Assembly: GCF_900113225.1 (NCBI RefSeq)
Contig: NZ_FOZE01000001.1
Location: 2,542,001-2,606,000 of the forward strand
Reading direction: 5' to 3'
Origin: Mitsuaria sp. PDC51
GTDB lineage: Bacteria; Pseudomonadota; Gammaproteobacteria; Burkholderiales; Burkholderiaceae_C
Length of the DNA: 64,000 bases
Part shown: positions 52,561 to 60,755 of the stretch, piece by piece
Numbering within the stretch: the first letter of the stretch is position 1
How the letters are laid out: each line of letters starts with the position of its first letter
Made by a program: the position numbers and the translations under genes
The notes under the pieces: model-generated
What the model was told of the DNA's origin: nothing
The model's database searches: none
What the model saw: the letters and a program-made list of their open reading frames with translations, nothing else

Positions 52561-54848
52561 AGTCGCTGCATCTCCAGATCCGTTTCCTGGTTCCGCTGCT
52601 GATCACGCTGACCGTCGCGGCGCTGCTGGCGCTGCCGCTGCTGGACCGGATGACGCTGCGCTGGTTCTCGCGCGACCTGAGCGCCCGCGGCGAGATGGTC
52701 GCCAAGACCCTCTCCGTCGCCATCGCCGACATCGATCCCACCGCCAAGCGCGACCGCCTGCGCAACCTGCTCGAGCGCGGCGTGCTCGACGAGCGCCTGG
52801 TGGGCATCGCCATGTGCGCGGCCGACGGCACGCAGGTGCTCAGCACCAAGGGCTTCCCCGACACGCTGGGCTGCAAGGAGGCCGAGATCACCGCCGCGCG
52901 CAAGGATCCGCGGCTGGAGCTGGCCAGCGGCGCGGTGCACGTGGGCGTCTTCCCCGTCAATCCGCAGCAGGCCGACTCCGACCGCCTCGTGCTGCTGCAC
53001 GACCTCAGCCTGCCCGACCGCCGCAGCCTGGACACGCGGCGCTACATGATCATCTTCATCACGGTGCTGGGCCTGGCGGTCGCGGGCATCACGATGGTCG
53101 TGGCGCAGTTGAGCTGGCGCGGCTGGGTCTCCGGCATGCGCGCGATCCTGCGCGGCGAGGGCCTGGTGCGGCCGCTGCTGGGCGGCGCCGCTTCCGACGG
53201 CAGTGGCCCGCAGAGCGCGCCGCCGGAGCTGCAGCCGCTGGAGGTCGAGATCCGGCAGCACATCCGCGAGCTCGAGGACAACCTCTACCGCGAGCATGGC
53301 CCGCTCACGCCCTGGGACCCCGACCGCCTGCGCGGCCTGCTGCGCACGCAGCTGCGCGGCGACCAGGTCATCGTCGTCTCCAACCGCGAGCCCTACATCC
53401 ACCAGCGCGGCCCGGGCGGCATCTCGGTCAGCCGGCCCGCCAGCGGCCTGGTCACCGCGGTCGAGCCAGTCATGCGCGCCTGCTCCGGCACCTGGATCGC
53501 GCACGGCAGCGGCAGCGCGGACCAGGACGTCGTCGACGCCAACGACCGCGTCGCCGTCCCGCCCGACACGCAGGAGTACGTGCTGCGCCGCATCTGGCTC
53601 AGCGACGAGGAAGAGCGCGGCTACTACCAGGGCTTCGCCAACGAAGGCCTCTGGCCGCTGTGCCACGTCGCCCATGTGCGACCGGTCTTCCGCGAATCCG
53701 ACTGGGCGCAGTACCGCGCGGTCAACCAGCGCTTCGCCGACGCCGTCGTCGCCGAGGCGCGCGGCGACGACCCCGTGGTCCTGGTGCAGGACTACCACTT
53801 CGCGCTGCTGCCGGCGATGGTGCGCGAGAAGCTGCCCAAGGCCACGATCATCACCTTCTGGCACATCCCCTGGCCCAACCCCGAATCCTTCGGCATCTGC
53901 CCATGGCGGCGCGAGCTGCTGCAGGGGATGCTGGGCAGCACCATCCTCGGTTTCCACACCCGCTTCCACTGCAAGAACTTCACCGAGACCGTGGACCGCT
54001 ACCTGGAGGCCCGCATCGAGCACGAGCACTCCACCATCAGCTACCAGGGCGAGCCCACGCTGGTGCAGAGCTACCCCATCTCCATCGCCTGGCCGACCGA
54101 CGAGGAACGCGCCGGCTGGCCCTCGCCGGCGGACGCGCGCGCGGCGGTCTTCGAGCGGCTGGGACTGGCGCCTGACACCGTCATGGCGGTCGGCGTCGAC
54201 CGCTTCGACTACACCAAGGGCATCCTGGAGCGGCTGCACGCGGTCGAGCGCCTGCTCGAGAAGTACCCGCAGTGGCAGGGCCGCTTCGTCCTCGTGCAGG
54301 TCGCCGCGCCCACGCGCAGCGCGCTGGAGGAATACCGCGAGTTCCAGGACCGCATCCACCGCGTCACCGAGCGCATCAACCTGCGCTTCGGCGGCGCGGG
54401 CTACAAGCCGGTGCTGCTGCTGGCCGAGCACCACGACCACTCCGCGCTGATGGAGCTCTACCGCGCGGCCCACATGTGCGTCGTCACCAGCCTGCACGAC
54501 GGCATGAACCTGGTCTGCAAGGAATTCATCGCCGCGCGAGACGACGACCAGGGCGTGCTCATCCTCAGCCGCTTCGCTGGCGCCGCGCGCGAGCTGCCGG
54601 AGGCGCTGGTCATCAACCCGTACCACGTCGAGGAAACCACCGATGCCTTGCACCGCGCCGCCACCATGCCGCCGCAGGAGCAGCGCGAGCGCATGGCCAG
54701 CCTGCGCATGACGGTGCGCGAGTTCAACGTCTACCGCTGGGCCGGCCGCATGTTGACGGACGCCGGCCAGTGGCGGCTGCGCGAGCGCATCACGCGGCGC
54801 GTGCAGCGCCGTGCGCGCGAGTCCGGCGAGGAGGCCCTCACGCCATGA
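52557..54848 (+). CDS. otsA: Trehalose-6-phosphate synthase fused to a membrane sensor-like region
   Basis: A 763-residue protein. Residues about 265-745 form a GT20 trehalose-6-phosphate synthase (UDP-glucose plus glucose-6-phosphate): VIVVSNREPYIHQRGPGG, VLVQDYHFALLPAMVREKLP, FWHIPWPNPESFGICPWR, GVDRFDYTKGILERLHAVER and TSLHDGMNLVCKEFIAARDD. The first 260 residues are extra: membrane segment near 8-30, a periplasmic region to about 155, a second membrane segment near 160-182, and a HAMP-like linker. E. coli OtsA (about 474 residues) lacks this, so here synthesis is membrane-anchored and perhaps signal-gated. Coupled to its neighbours by ATGA overlaps on both sides. Confidence 0.92.
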   Translation: MKSLHLQIRFLVPLLITLTVAALLALPLLDRMTLRWFSRDLSARGEMVAKTLSVAIADIDPTAKRDRLRNLLERGVLDERLVGIAMCAADGTQVLSTKGFPDTLGCKEAEITAARKDPRLELASGAVHVGVFPVNPQQADSDRLVLLHDLSLPDRRSLDTRRYMIIFITVLGLAVAGITMVVAQLSWRGWVSGMRAILRGEGLVRPLLGGAASDGSGPQSAPPELQPLEVEIRQHIRELEDNLYREHGPLTPWDPDRLRGLLRTQLRGDQVIVVSNREPYIHQRGPGGISVSRPASGLVTAVEPVMRACSGTWIAHGSGSADQDVVDANDRVAVPPDTQEYVLRRIWLSDEEERGYYQGFANEGLWPLCHVAHVRPVFRESDWAQYRAVNQRFADAVVAEARGDDPVVLVQDYHFALLPAMVREKLPKATIITFWHIPWPNPESFGICPWRRELLQGMLGSTILGFHTRFHCKNFTETVDRYLEARIEHEHSTISYQGEPTLVQSYPISIAWPTDEERAGWPSPADARAAVFERLGLAPDTVMAVGVDRFDYTKGILERLHAVERLLEKYPQWQGRFVLVQVAAPTRSALEEYREFQDRIHRVTERINLRFGGAGYKPVLLLAEHHDHSALMELYRAAHMCVVTSLHDGMNLVCKEFIAARDDDQGVLILSRFAGAARELPEALVINPYHVEETTDALHRAATMPPQEQRERMASLRMTVREFNVYRWAGRMLTDAGQWRLRERITRRVQRRARESGEEALTP

Positions 54849-55630
54849 AGCCGGTGCGATACCTGCTCGACGCGGAGGGCCGCGCCGCGCTCGCCCGCCT
54901 CATGACCCGCCGACCGCTGCTTGGTTTCGATTTCGACGGCACGCTCGCGCCCATCGTCATGCATCCGGACGAGGCGCGCATCCCGGCGCGCACGGCGGCC
55001 CTGCTCGCGCGGCTCGCGGAGCGCGTGCCGATCGCGGTCGTCAGCGGCCGCCAGGTCCTGGACGTCCGGCACCGGCTCGGCTTCAAGCCCACGCACATCG
55101 TCGGCAACCACGGCGCGGAGGACGAGTTCGACGGCCCGGACCCGCGCCTGGTCACCACGCTCGAGGCCTTCCGGGAACGGGCGCGGCGCCTGGCGCCGAT
55201 GCTGGCCGATGCGGGCGCGACCATTGAGGACAAGGGTGCCTCGCTCGCCATCCATTACCGCCTGGCGCCCGACCCGGTGCTGGCGCGCGAGGCGATCGCA
55301 ACGCTCATGCGCGAGTTGCCGCCGGGCATCGAGGCGGAGCCTGGCAAGCGCGTCGTCAACATCCTGGTCGAGAACGCGCCGGACAAGGGCGACGCCATGC
55401 AGCGCCTGGCCCGCCGCTATGGGGCCGAGGCTGGTTTCTACGTCGGCGACGACACCAACGACGAGCCTGCCTTCGAGCGTGCGGGCGACGACTGGGTGAC
55501 GGTGCGCATCGGTCCTCGCCTGGACCACAGCCACGCGCGCTACTACCTGCAGGAGCAGTCGGAGATCGACGACGTCCTGCGCCTGATGCTCTCGCACCTC
55601 GACAGCTCCGGCTCCTACGCGCACCCCTGA
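54845..55630 (+). CDS. otsB: Trehalose-6-phosphate phosphatase
   Basis: A 261-residue HAD-superfamily phosphatase that converts trehalose-6-phosphate to trehalose. Motif I LLGFDFDGTLAP has nucleophile Asp29 and acid Asp31; further motifs are VPIAVVSGRQVLDVRHRLG, HIVGNHGAED, ENAPDKGDAM and FYVGDDTNDEPAF. Length fits the family. It overlaps otsA as ATGA, completing a trehalose operon for osmotic or desiccation protection. A large palindromic element follows. Confidence 0.93.
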   Translation: MKPVRYLLDAEGRAALARLMTRRPLLGFDFDGTLAPIVMHPDEARIPARTAALLARLAERVPIAVVSGRQVLDVRHRLGFKPTHIVGNHGAEDEFDGPDPRLVTTLEAFRERARRLAPMLADAGATIEDKGASLAIHYRLAPDPVLAREAIATLMRELPPGIEAEPGKRVVNILVENAPDKGDAMQRLARRYGAEAGFYVGDDTNDEPAFERAGDDWVTVRIGPRLDHSHARYYLQEQSEIDDVLRLMLSHLDSSGSYAHP

Positions 55631-55666
55631 CGCCGCACGTGACGTCGCAGGACGTCGGTGCAACGG

Positions 55667-55773
55667 GCTCAGTCCGACCGGGTCCCCTTTTCGGAACTTA
55701 AGGAGGGAATTTGGCGGCCGGGGCGGCCGCCAAAGGAGGGAGATGGAGAAAAGGGGACCCGGTCGGACTGAGC
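55667..55773. repeat. Nested palindromic element: 26-bp perfect inverted repeat around a 10-bp hairpin
   Basis: Bases 55667-55692 are perfectly repeated in inverted orientation at 55748-55773 (26 of 26). The 55-base interior holds a second perfect hairpin, TTTGGCGGCC / GGCCGCCAAA with a 5-base loop (55710-55734), flanked on both sides by GGAGGG. It lies between the convergent otsB and mscS genes. It looks like a non-coding mobile palindrome (MITE/REP-like) or a very strong bidirectional terminator. No protein frame is evident in it. Confidence 0.9.
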
Positions 55774-55802
55774 GGCGCTCGGTCTCCGCAGAACCAGCCC
55801 CT

Positions 55803-56924
55803 TCAAGGCGCCGGCGACGGCGGCAACGAGGGTTTGATGACGGGTGCCGCCGGCGCTGGCACGTCTTCCACAAGCGCCCTCACCCTGGGCAGCGACTGCG
55901 GATAGGTTTTCTGCAGCCAGGCGATGAGCCCTTCCCTCAACTCGCATCGCAGGTCAAAGGCTTTCCCGGAGTCTTTCGCGCTGACCAGCACGCGGATCTG
56001 CATGGTGCGCTCGGTGGTCTCGACGACCTGCACGCCGCAGACGCGCCCATCCCAGTGGGCTGAAGCTTTGCACATCGCCATGGCCTTCTCCCGCAGATCC
56101 TGGACTGGGAGCGTGAAGTCGACCCACAGCATGACGGTGCCGAGGATGCTGGCGCTGGTGCGCGTCCAGTTCTGGAACGGGTGTTCGATGAACCATTGCA
56201 GCGGGATGACGAGCCGGCGTTCATCCCAGACCTTGAGCACGACGTAGGTGGAGGTGATTTCCTCCACCCGTCCCCATTCGCCTTCGATGATGAGCACGTC
56301 GTCGAGCCGGATGGGTTGGGCCATGGCGATCTGCAGGCCGGCGAGCAGGTTTCCGAAGACCGAGCGTGCGGCCAGGCCGAAGACGAGGCCGGCGATGCCG
56401 GCCGAGGCCAGCAGGCTGGCGCCGACCTGTTTCGCGCGGGGGAAGGTCATCAGCACGAAGGCCAGCGCGGTGAGCATCACCGCGCCCTTGGCCACGCGGG
56501 CGAGCACCTTGGTCTGGGTCTGGATGCGGCGTGCCGCGAGGTTGTCCTCGACGTCGGCCGGATGCATCAGCGCCACGCCCTGCGCGACGCCGGTGATCGC
56601 CCCGGCGCCGACGGCCGCGAGCGCGAGGATGGTCAGCACGCCCAGCAGGTGTTGCACGCCGCCGATGCCGGCGACGGTATCGGGCACGCCCTGGGCGGCG
56701 ATCAGCAGGCCGATCAGCGGCAATGCCCAGCGCGCGGGGTTGTCGCAGCGTTTCACCACCGCGGTCAGCAGCGGCGAGAAGCGGGTCAGCCGCAGCGCGA
56801 TCGGCCGCAGGATCGCGTGCAGCAGGAGCGCGCCCGCCACCACGGCCAGTGCGCCGAGCAACAACTGACCCCACAACAGCAGGTCGGCATCGAGGACGTT
56901 GAATCGGGTCTTCCAGGCTTGCAT
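55803..56924 (-). CDS. MscS-family mechanosensitive channel
   Basis: A 373-residue small-conductance mechanosensitive channel. Membrane segments near 12-35, 60-80, 85-115 and 140-165 precede the pore helix and MscS core (SLLASAGIAGLVFGLAARSV, FGNLLAGLQIAMAQPIRLDD, VLIIEGEWGRVEEITSTYVV, RRLVIPLQWFIEHPFQNWTR). The ATG at 56924 is chosen as the first Met before the hydrophobic region; upstream sequence is Pro/Arg-rich. It releases osmolytes on downshock, complementing the neighbouring trehalose operon, towards which it converges. Confidence 0.88.
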   Translation of the reverse strand: MQAWKTRFNVLDADLLLWGQLLLGALAVVAGALLLHAILRPIALRLTRFSPLLTAVVKRCDNPARWALPLIGLLIAAQGVPDTVAGIGGVQHLLGVLTILALAAVGAGAITGVAQGVALMHPADVEDNLAARRIQTQTKVLARVAKGAVMLTALAFVLMTFPRAKQVGASLLASAGIAGLVFGLAARSVFGNLLAGLQIAMAQPIRLDDVLIIEGEWGRVEEITSTYVVLKVWDERRLVIPLQWFIEHPFQNWTRTSASILGTVMLWVDFTLPVQDLREKAMAMCKASAHWDGRVCGVQVVETTERTMQIRVLVSAKDSGKAFDLRCELREGLIAWLQKTYPQSLPRVRALVEDVPAPAAPVIKPSLPPSPAP

Positions 56925-57007
56925 GCGGCCCGGACCGGCAAGTCCCGTTCCGACGCCGGGCCGCCCGCTTGCCGGACGGGGAGTGATTCCACGATCAGGA
57001 GACCGAC

Positions 57008-57364
57008 ATGGCCGACAGCAAGACCCGCCCGTCGCCCGGCGACGCGTCGCAACCGCGGCGCCTGCTGGACCAGGCGCCGGTCGCGCCGGGCACGCAGGCG
57101 CCCGACGCGCAGCCACAGCACCAGGAGGATATGCAGCTGCCGCACGAACGCGACCAGAGCGTGCGCGGCGACTCGACCGGCAGCCACGGTACCGGCGCCG
57201 CGGGCGAACGCCAGCGCGAAGTCATGGGCCAGGCGGGCGACGACCTCAAGCAGGGGCAGGTCGACACCGACCTGCGCACCACGCCCGGCCTGGATGCCGA
57301 GCGCCGCGACCGGCTGGTCCCCGGACCGGCGCCCGCCGGCCCGACGCGCCGCGGCGGCGGCTGA
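57008..57364 (+). CDS. Hydrophilic disordered protein, unknown
   Basis: A 118-residue Gln/Asp/Gly/Pro-rich protein (LLDQAPVAPGTQAPDAQPQH, HERDQSVRGDSTGSHGTGAA) without hydrophobic segments. The ATG at 57008 follows AGGAGACCGAC. It is divergent from mscS (83 bases) and converges on rpoN through a terminator. Such hydrophilin-like composition fits an osmotic-stress protein, which is inference only. Confidence 0.62.
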   Translation: MADSKTRPSPGDASQPRRLLDQAPVAPGTQAPDAQPQHQEDMQLPHERDQSVRGDSTGSHGTGAAGERQREVMGQAGDDLKQGQVDTDLRTTPGLDAERRDRLVPGPAPAGPTRRGGG

Positions 57365-57421
57365 CCACCGCCCCGCGCTTCCACGGCGCACCGCGCGCCC
57401 CCACGCCATGCGCCAATGAAA

Positions 57422-57443
57422 ACAGGGCCTCTTCGGGCCCTGT
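57422..57443. terminator. Bidirectional terminator between the disordered-protein gene and rpoN
   Basis: An 8-bp stem ACAGGGCC / GGCCCTGT with a 6-base loop. On the minus strand the stem runs into TTTTC, so it best serves rpoN; on the plus strand it is followed by CCTTGTC. Confidence 0.75.
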
Positions 57444-57481
57444 CCTTGTCTCCATCGCGCCTCGGGATTGATCGTCGGTCG

Positions 57482-58894
57482 TCAGCTGTGCTGGCGGCGC
57501 CGCTCAACGGCGTCGATGCGCAGCATCTGGCGGTACTTGGTCACCGTGCGCCGCGCCACCACCAGGCCCTGACGGGCCAGCTGGCGCGTGATCTCGGCGT
57601 CGGACAGCGGGTTCTCGGGCCGCTCGGCCTCGATGATGTCCTTGATCAGCCCGCGGATCGCCGTGCCGGAGCACGCGCTGCCGTTGCTGCTCACGATCGC
57701 GCGGGAGAAGAAGTACTTGAGCTCGTACACGCCGGTGGGCGTCGCCAGGTACTTGTTGTTGGTCACCCGCGAGACGGTCGATTCATGGATGCCGACCTCG
57801 TCGGCGATCTCCTTGAGCCCCAGCGGCTTCATCGCCATCGCGCCGAACTCGAGGAAGTGGCGCTGCCGGCGCACGATCGCGCTGGCCACGTCCAGGATGG
57901 TCGAGAAGCGCTGCTCGATGTTGCGCATCGTCCAGCGCGCCTCCTGCAGGTGATTGGCCATCTCGGCATGGCCCTGCTGGCGATGACGCTGGAACAGCTC
58001 CGCATAGACCTGGTTCATCCGCACCTTGGGAATGACCGCCGGATTGAGCTGCACCCGCCACTGGCCGCGCACCTTGGTCGTCAGCACGTCCGGCACGATG
58101 TAGGCGGCCTGCGTCGTCTCGTAGCGCCAGCCCGGCCGCGGGTCGAAGCGACGCAGCTTCAGGCAGACGGCCTCGGCCTCGGCCACGCTGACGTCCAGCA
58201 GCTGTGCCAGCGCCGGCACGTCGCGCGAGGCAAGCAGGTTCAGGTGCTGGGTGATGATGCGCTCGGCCAGCCGGCGGCTGCGGGCGTCTTCGATCTTGGG
58301 CAGCTGCAGCAGCAGGCATTCCGCGACGCTGCGCGCGCCCACGCCGAGCGGGTCCAGCGCCTGCACGCGCTTGAGCGCGATCTGCATCTCTTCCAGCGCC
58401 ACCGGCGGTTGCATCTGGGCCACCGCGGCCAGCTCCTCCAGCGAGCTGCGCAGGTAGCCGTCGTCGTCGACCGATTCGGCCACGATGGTGGCCAGCACCA
58501 GGTCGCGCGGCGACAGCCGCAGCACGTTGAGCTGGCTGCGCAGGTGCTCGCGCAGGCAGGTCTGCGCGGCGGTCATCTCGAGCGCGCTGAGTTCGCCGTC
58601 TTCGGCCCGGCGCATCGAGCCGGAGCTCTCCGCGCGCCAGATCTCGCGATCGTCCGGCAGCGGCTCCGGGGTTTCGGCCATCACCGGCGACGGCGCCACC
58701 GGCACGTCGGCGTCCAGCGGCAGGGCTTCATCCGAGCCCTCGGTGACTTCGAGGAAGGGATTGCGCCCCAGCATGTCGGTGACCATGGTGGAGAAATCCA
58801 GCGAGGACATCTGCAGCAGCCGCACGGCATGCTGGAGGCGAGGCGACAGTGTCTGCGACTGCTTGTGCTCGTGCCTGAGTTCCATTGCTCCCAC
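57482..58894 (-). CDS. rpoN: RNA polymerase sigma-54 factor
   Basis: A 470-residue sigma-54. Region I is Gln/Leu-rich (QSQTLSPRLQHAVRLLQMSS), an acidic region II follows, then the core-binding domain, the helix-turn-helix (LKEIADEVGIHESTVSRVTN) and the RpoN box ARRTVTKYRQ near the C-terminus. The best start is GTG 58894 (GGAG 8 bases upstream); the ATG three codons later has no well-spaced site. The usual rpoN neighbours (lptB upstream, hpf downstream) are absent, so this may be a second rpoN copy. Its target genes could include pepA, since PEP-CTERM floc genes depend on sigma-54. Confidence 0.9.
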   Translation of the reverse strand: MGAMELRHEHKQSQTLSPRLQHAVRLLQMSSLDFSTMVTDMLGRNPFLEVTEGSDEALPLDADVPVAPSPVMAETPEPLPDDREIWRAESSGSMRRAEDGELSALEMTAAQTCLREHLRSQLNVLRLSPRDLVLATIVAESVDDDGYLRSSLEELAAVAQMQPPVALEEMQIALKRVQALDPLGVGARSVAECLLLQLPKIEDARSRRLAERIITQHLNLLASRDVPALAQLLDVSVAEAEAVCLKLRRFDPRPGWRYETTQAAYIVPDVLTTKVRGQWRVQLNPAVIPKVRMNQVYAELFQRHRQQGHAEMANHLQEARWTMRNIEQRFSTILDVASAIVRRQRHFLEFGAMAMKPLGLKEIADEVGIHESTVSRVTNNKYLATPTGVYELKYFFSRAIVSSNGSACSGTAIRGLIKDIIEAERPENPLSDAEITRQLARQGLVVARRTVTKYRQMLRIDAVERRRQHS

Positions 58895-59452
58895 TTGTGA
58901 GACTCCTGTCCGGTAGAGGATGAAACTGCCCGCAACCGGTTCCGGAGGTCCCCGCCGCGGAGGACGGGAACGGGTTGCAGGCAGTGCCGGCGAACCGGCC
59001 TGATGGTCCTTCTGCGCAAGGACCATGCCACCTCGCCGCGACGGTTTCACATCGCGGAGCCGGCGTCATCCGGCGTGCCTGCCCGAAAGCCGCAAACCCA
59101 CTGGGCACGGGGCCTGCCGGCGAATTGGCCGGACGCGACGGCGACCTCGGATTCGTCGCTCGCGCGCCGGTCCGCGGCGTCCCGCAAGGTCGCGGGCCCT
59201 CTTTCACCGGCTCGATCGAGCAAGGCTTTCGGCACCGTTTACCGATGGCCGGCGTGGCCGTGCCCGCTCGCCGGCGCGCCATTCCAGTCCGTTGGGCGGG
59301 TAACCACCCGTACCGTGCCCGGGTCCCGCGCGCCCTCGGGTCATGGACGCGAGCGGCACGACGGCTGGCCCGGGGCTTGCTTCGAGCGTCCGACAGCCCC
59401 GTCCCTCCGTCATCCTTACATCTTGCGAGCCGCCACCCTGCCCCCGACCACG
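58895..59452. other. Non-coding 558-bp region between rpoN and the AI-2E exporter
   Basis: No convincing gene lies here. It contains a perfect 9-bp hairpin (ATGGTCCTT / AAGGACCAT, loop CTGCGC, 59003-59026), about 110 bases upstream of the rpoN start in its leader. The rest is GC-rich with no clear promoter elements. Frames reading into it from the exporter gene have no start supported by a ribosome site. Confidence 0.6.
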
Positions 59453-60676
59453 ATGCGCCGCTGGGCGACGCGGGGCCTCCTCTTGATCGCGCTGGTCTTC
59501 CTGTTGAAGGAAGCGAGCGCCATCGTGCTGCCGGTCCTGGTGGCCTTGATCCTGACCTTCGTGCTGGCGCCGGCCGTGCGGACGATGCGGCACCATGGCA
59601 TGCCCGAATCGGTGAGCGCCGCGATGCTGGTGACGACCGTGGTGGGCTGCAGCGTGCTGAGCGTGGCGCTGCTCGCGGAGCCCGCGGCGCAATGGTGGCA
59701 GCGCGCGCCCGAGGCGGTGACGCAGGCGCTGAACCGGGTCGACCGGTGGCGCGCGTCGATTCCGGGTTTCGGCCCGCCGGTCGAGCGGCGCAGCGCCGGC
59801 CGCGCGCCCGCCCCGCCCGCCGACCCGGTGCGCGACCGCCTGGCCAGCGAAGGCGTCGCCTTGACGGCGCAGGTGCTGGGCGGCGGCCTGAAGTTCCTGG
59901 TGTCGGCCGCGGCGACGACCATCCTGCTGTACTTCCTGCTGGCCTCCGAGCACTGGGTGCTGTCGCGCTGCATCGAACTCCTGCCTCACCGCCCGCGGCT
60001 GCGCGCGATGGTGCTGGGAGGACTGCGCGCCGCCCAGCGCGACATCTCGCGCTACGTGGCCTCGGTCACCGCGATCAACGTCGGCATGGGGCTGGTGGTG
60101 GCCGGCACGATGTGGATGGTGGACCTGCCCAACCCGGGCCTGTGGGGCGCGCTGGCCGGGCTGCTCAACTTCATCCCCTACCTCGGGCCGCTGATCATGT
60201 GCGGCCTGCTGCTGGCCGCCTCGCTGGCCTCGGCGCTGGGCGACGCGGGCTTCGCGGCGATGAGCGCGCCGGTGCTGGCCTACCTCTGCATCCATGGGAT
60301 CGAATCCAACTTCGTGACGCCGATGGTGATCGGCAAGCGGCTGTCGATGAACCCGCTGTCGGTGCTGCTGTCGGTGATGTTCTGGGGCTGGCTCTGGGGC
60401 GTCGCGGGCGCGGTGCTCGCGGTCCCGCTGCTGATCTGCCTGCGCAGCATCAGCCAGCGCAACCGCCACATGCGCCCCGTCGCGGTCTACCTGCGCGGCA
60501 GCGACCGGCCCTGCCCGCCGCTGAGCAGCTTGCTGCGCCCGCCGCCCTTGTCGTCGACGCCCTTGTCGCCGGCCGCCGTCTCGGCGGTCCCGCCCTCCTC
60601 GACGTCGCCCGTGACTTCCCTCGACGGCGCCGCCCCGGCGGCCCGTCCCGACGCCCTTGAACAGCACCGCCCATAA
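59453..60676 (+). CDS. AI-2E/PerM family transporter
   Basis: A 407-residue multi-spanning membrane protein of the AI-2E exporter/PerM family. Hydrophobic segments near 8-45 (GLLLIALVFLLKEASAIVLP) and 55-75 are followed by a soluble insert, then a membrane cluster with the family strings AINVGMGLVVAGTMWMVDLP, NFIPYLGPLIMCGLLL and ESNFVTPMVIGKRLSMNPLS. The last 60 residues are Pro/Ser/Thr-rich and disordered. The ATG at 59453 is the first before the hydrophobic core. Members export small signals or act as antiporters; the substrate is not evident. Confidence 0.85.
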   Translation: MRRWATRGLLLIALVFLLKEASAIVLPVLVALILTFVLAPAVRTMRHHGMPESVSAAMLVTTVVGCSVLSVALLAEPAAQWWQRAPEAVTQALNRVDRWRASIPGFGPPVERRSAGRAPAPPADPVRDRLASEGVALTAQVLGGGLKFLVSAAATTILLYFLLASEHWVLSRCIELLPHRPRLRAMVLGGLRAAQRDISRYVASVTAINVGMGLVVAGTMWMVDLPNPGLWGALAGLLNFIPYLGPLIMCGLLLAASLASALGDAGFAAMSAPVLAYLCIHGIESNFVTPMVIGKRLSMNPLSVLLSVMFWGWLWGVAGAVLAVPLLICLRSISQRNRHMRPVAVYLRGSDRPCPPLSSLLRPPPLSSTPLSPAAVSAVPPSSTSPVTSLDGAAPAARPDALEQHRP

Positions 60677-60755
60677 TCTGCCGCCGCGACGCTCCCGCGT
60701 CCGCGCCGCCGGCCTCTGGCCGCGGCGGCATGACCGTTCCTCCGCCGCACCGCCC

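Noticed and set aside
55667-55773. Palindrome considered as a pair of insertion sequence ends
   Set aside because: The interior is only 55 bases and has no transposase; at most it is a non-autonomous element.
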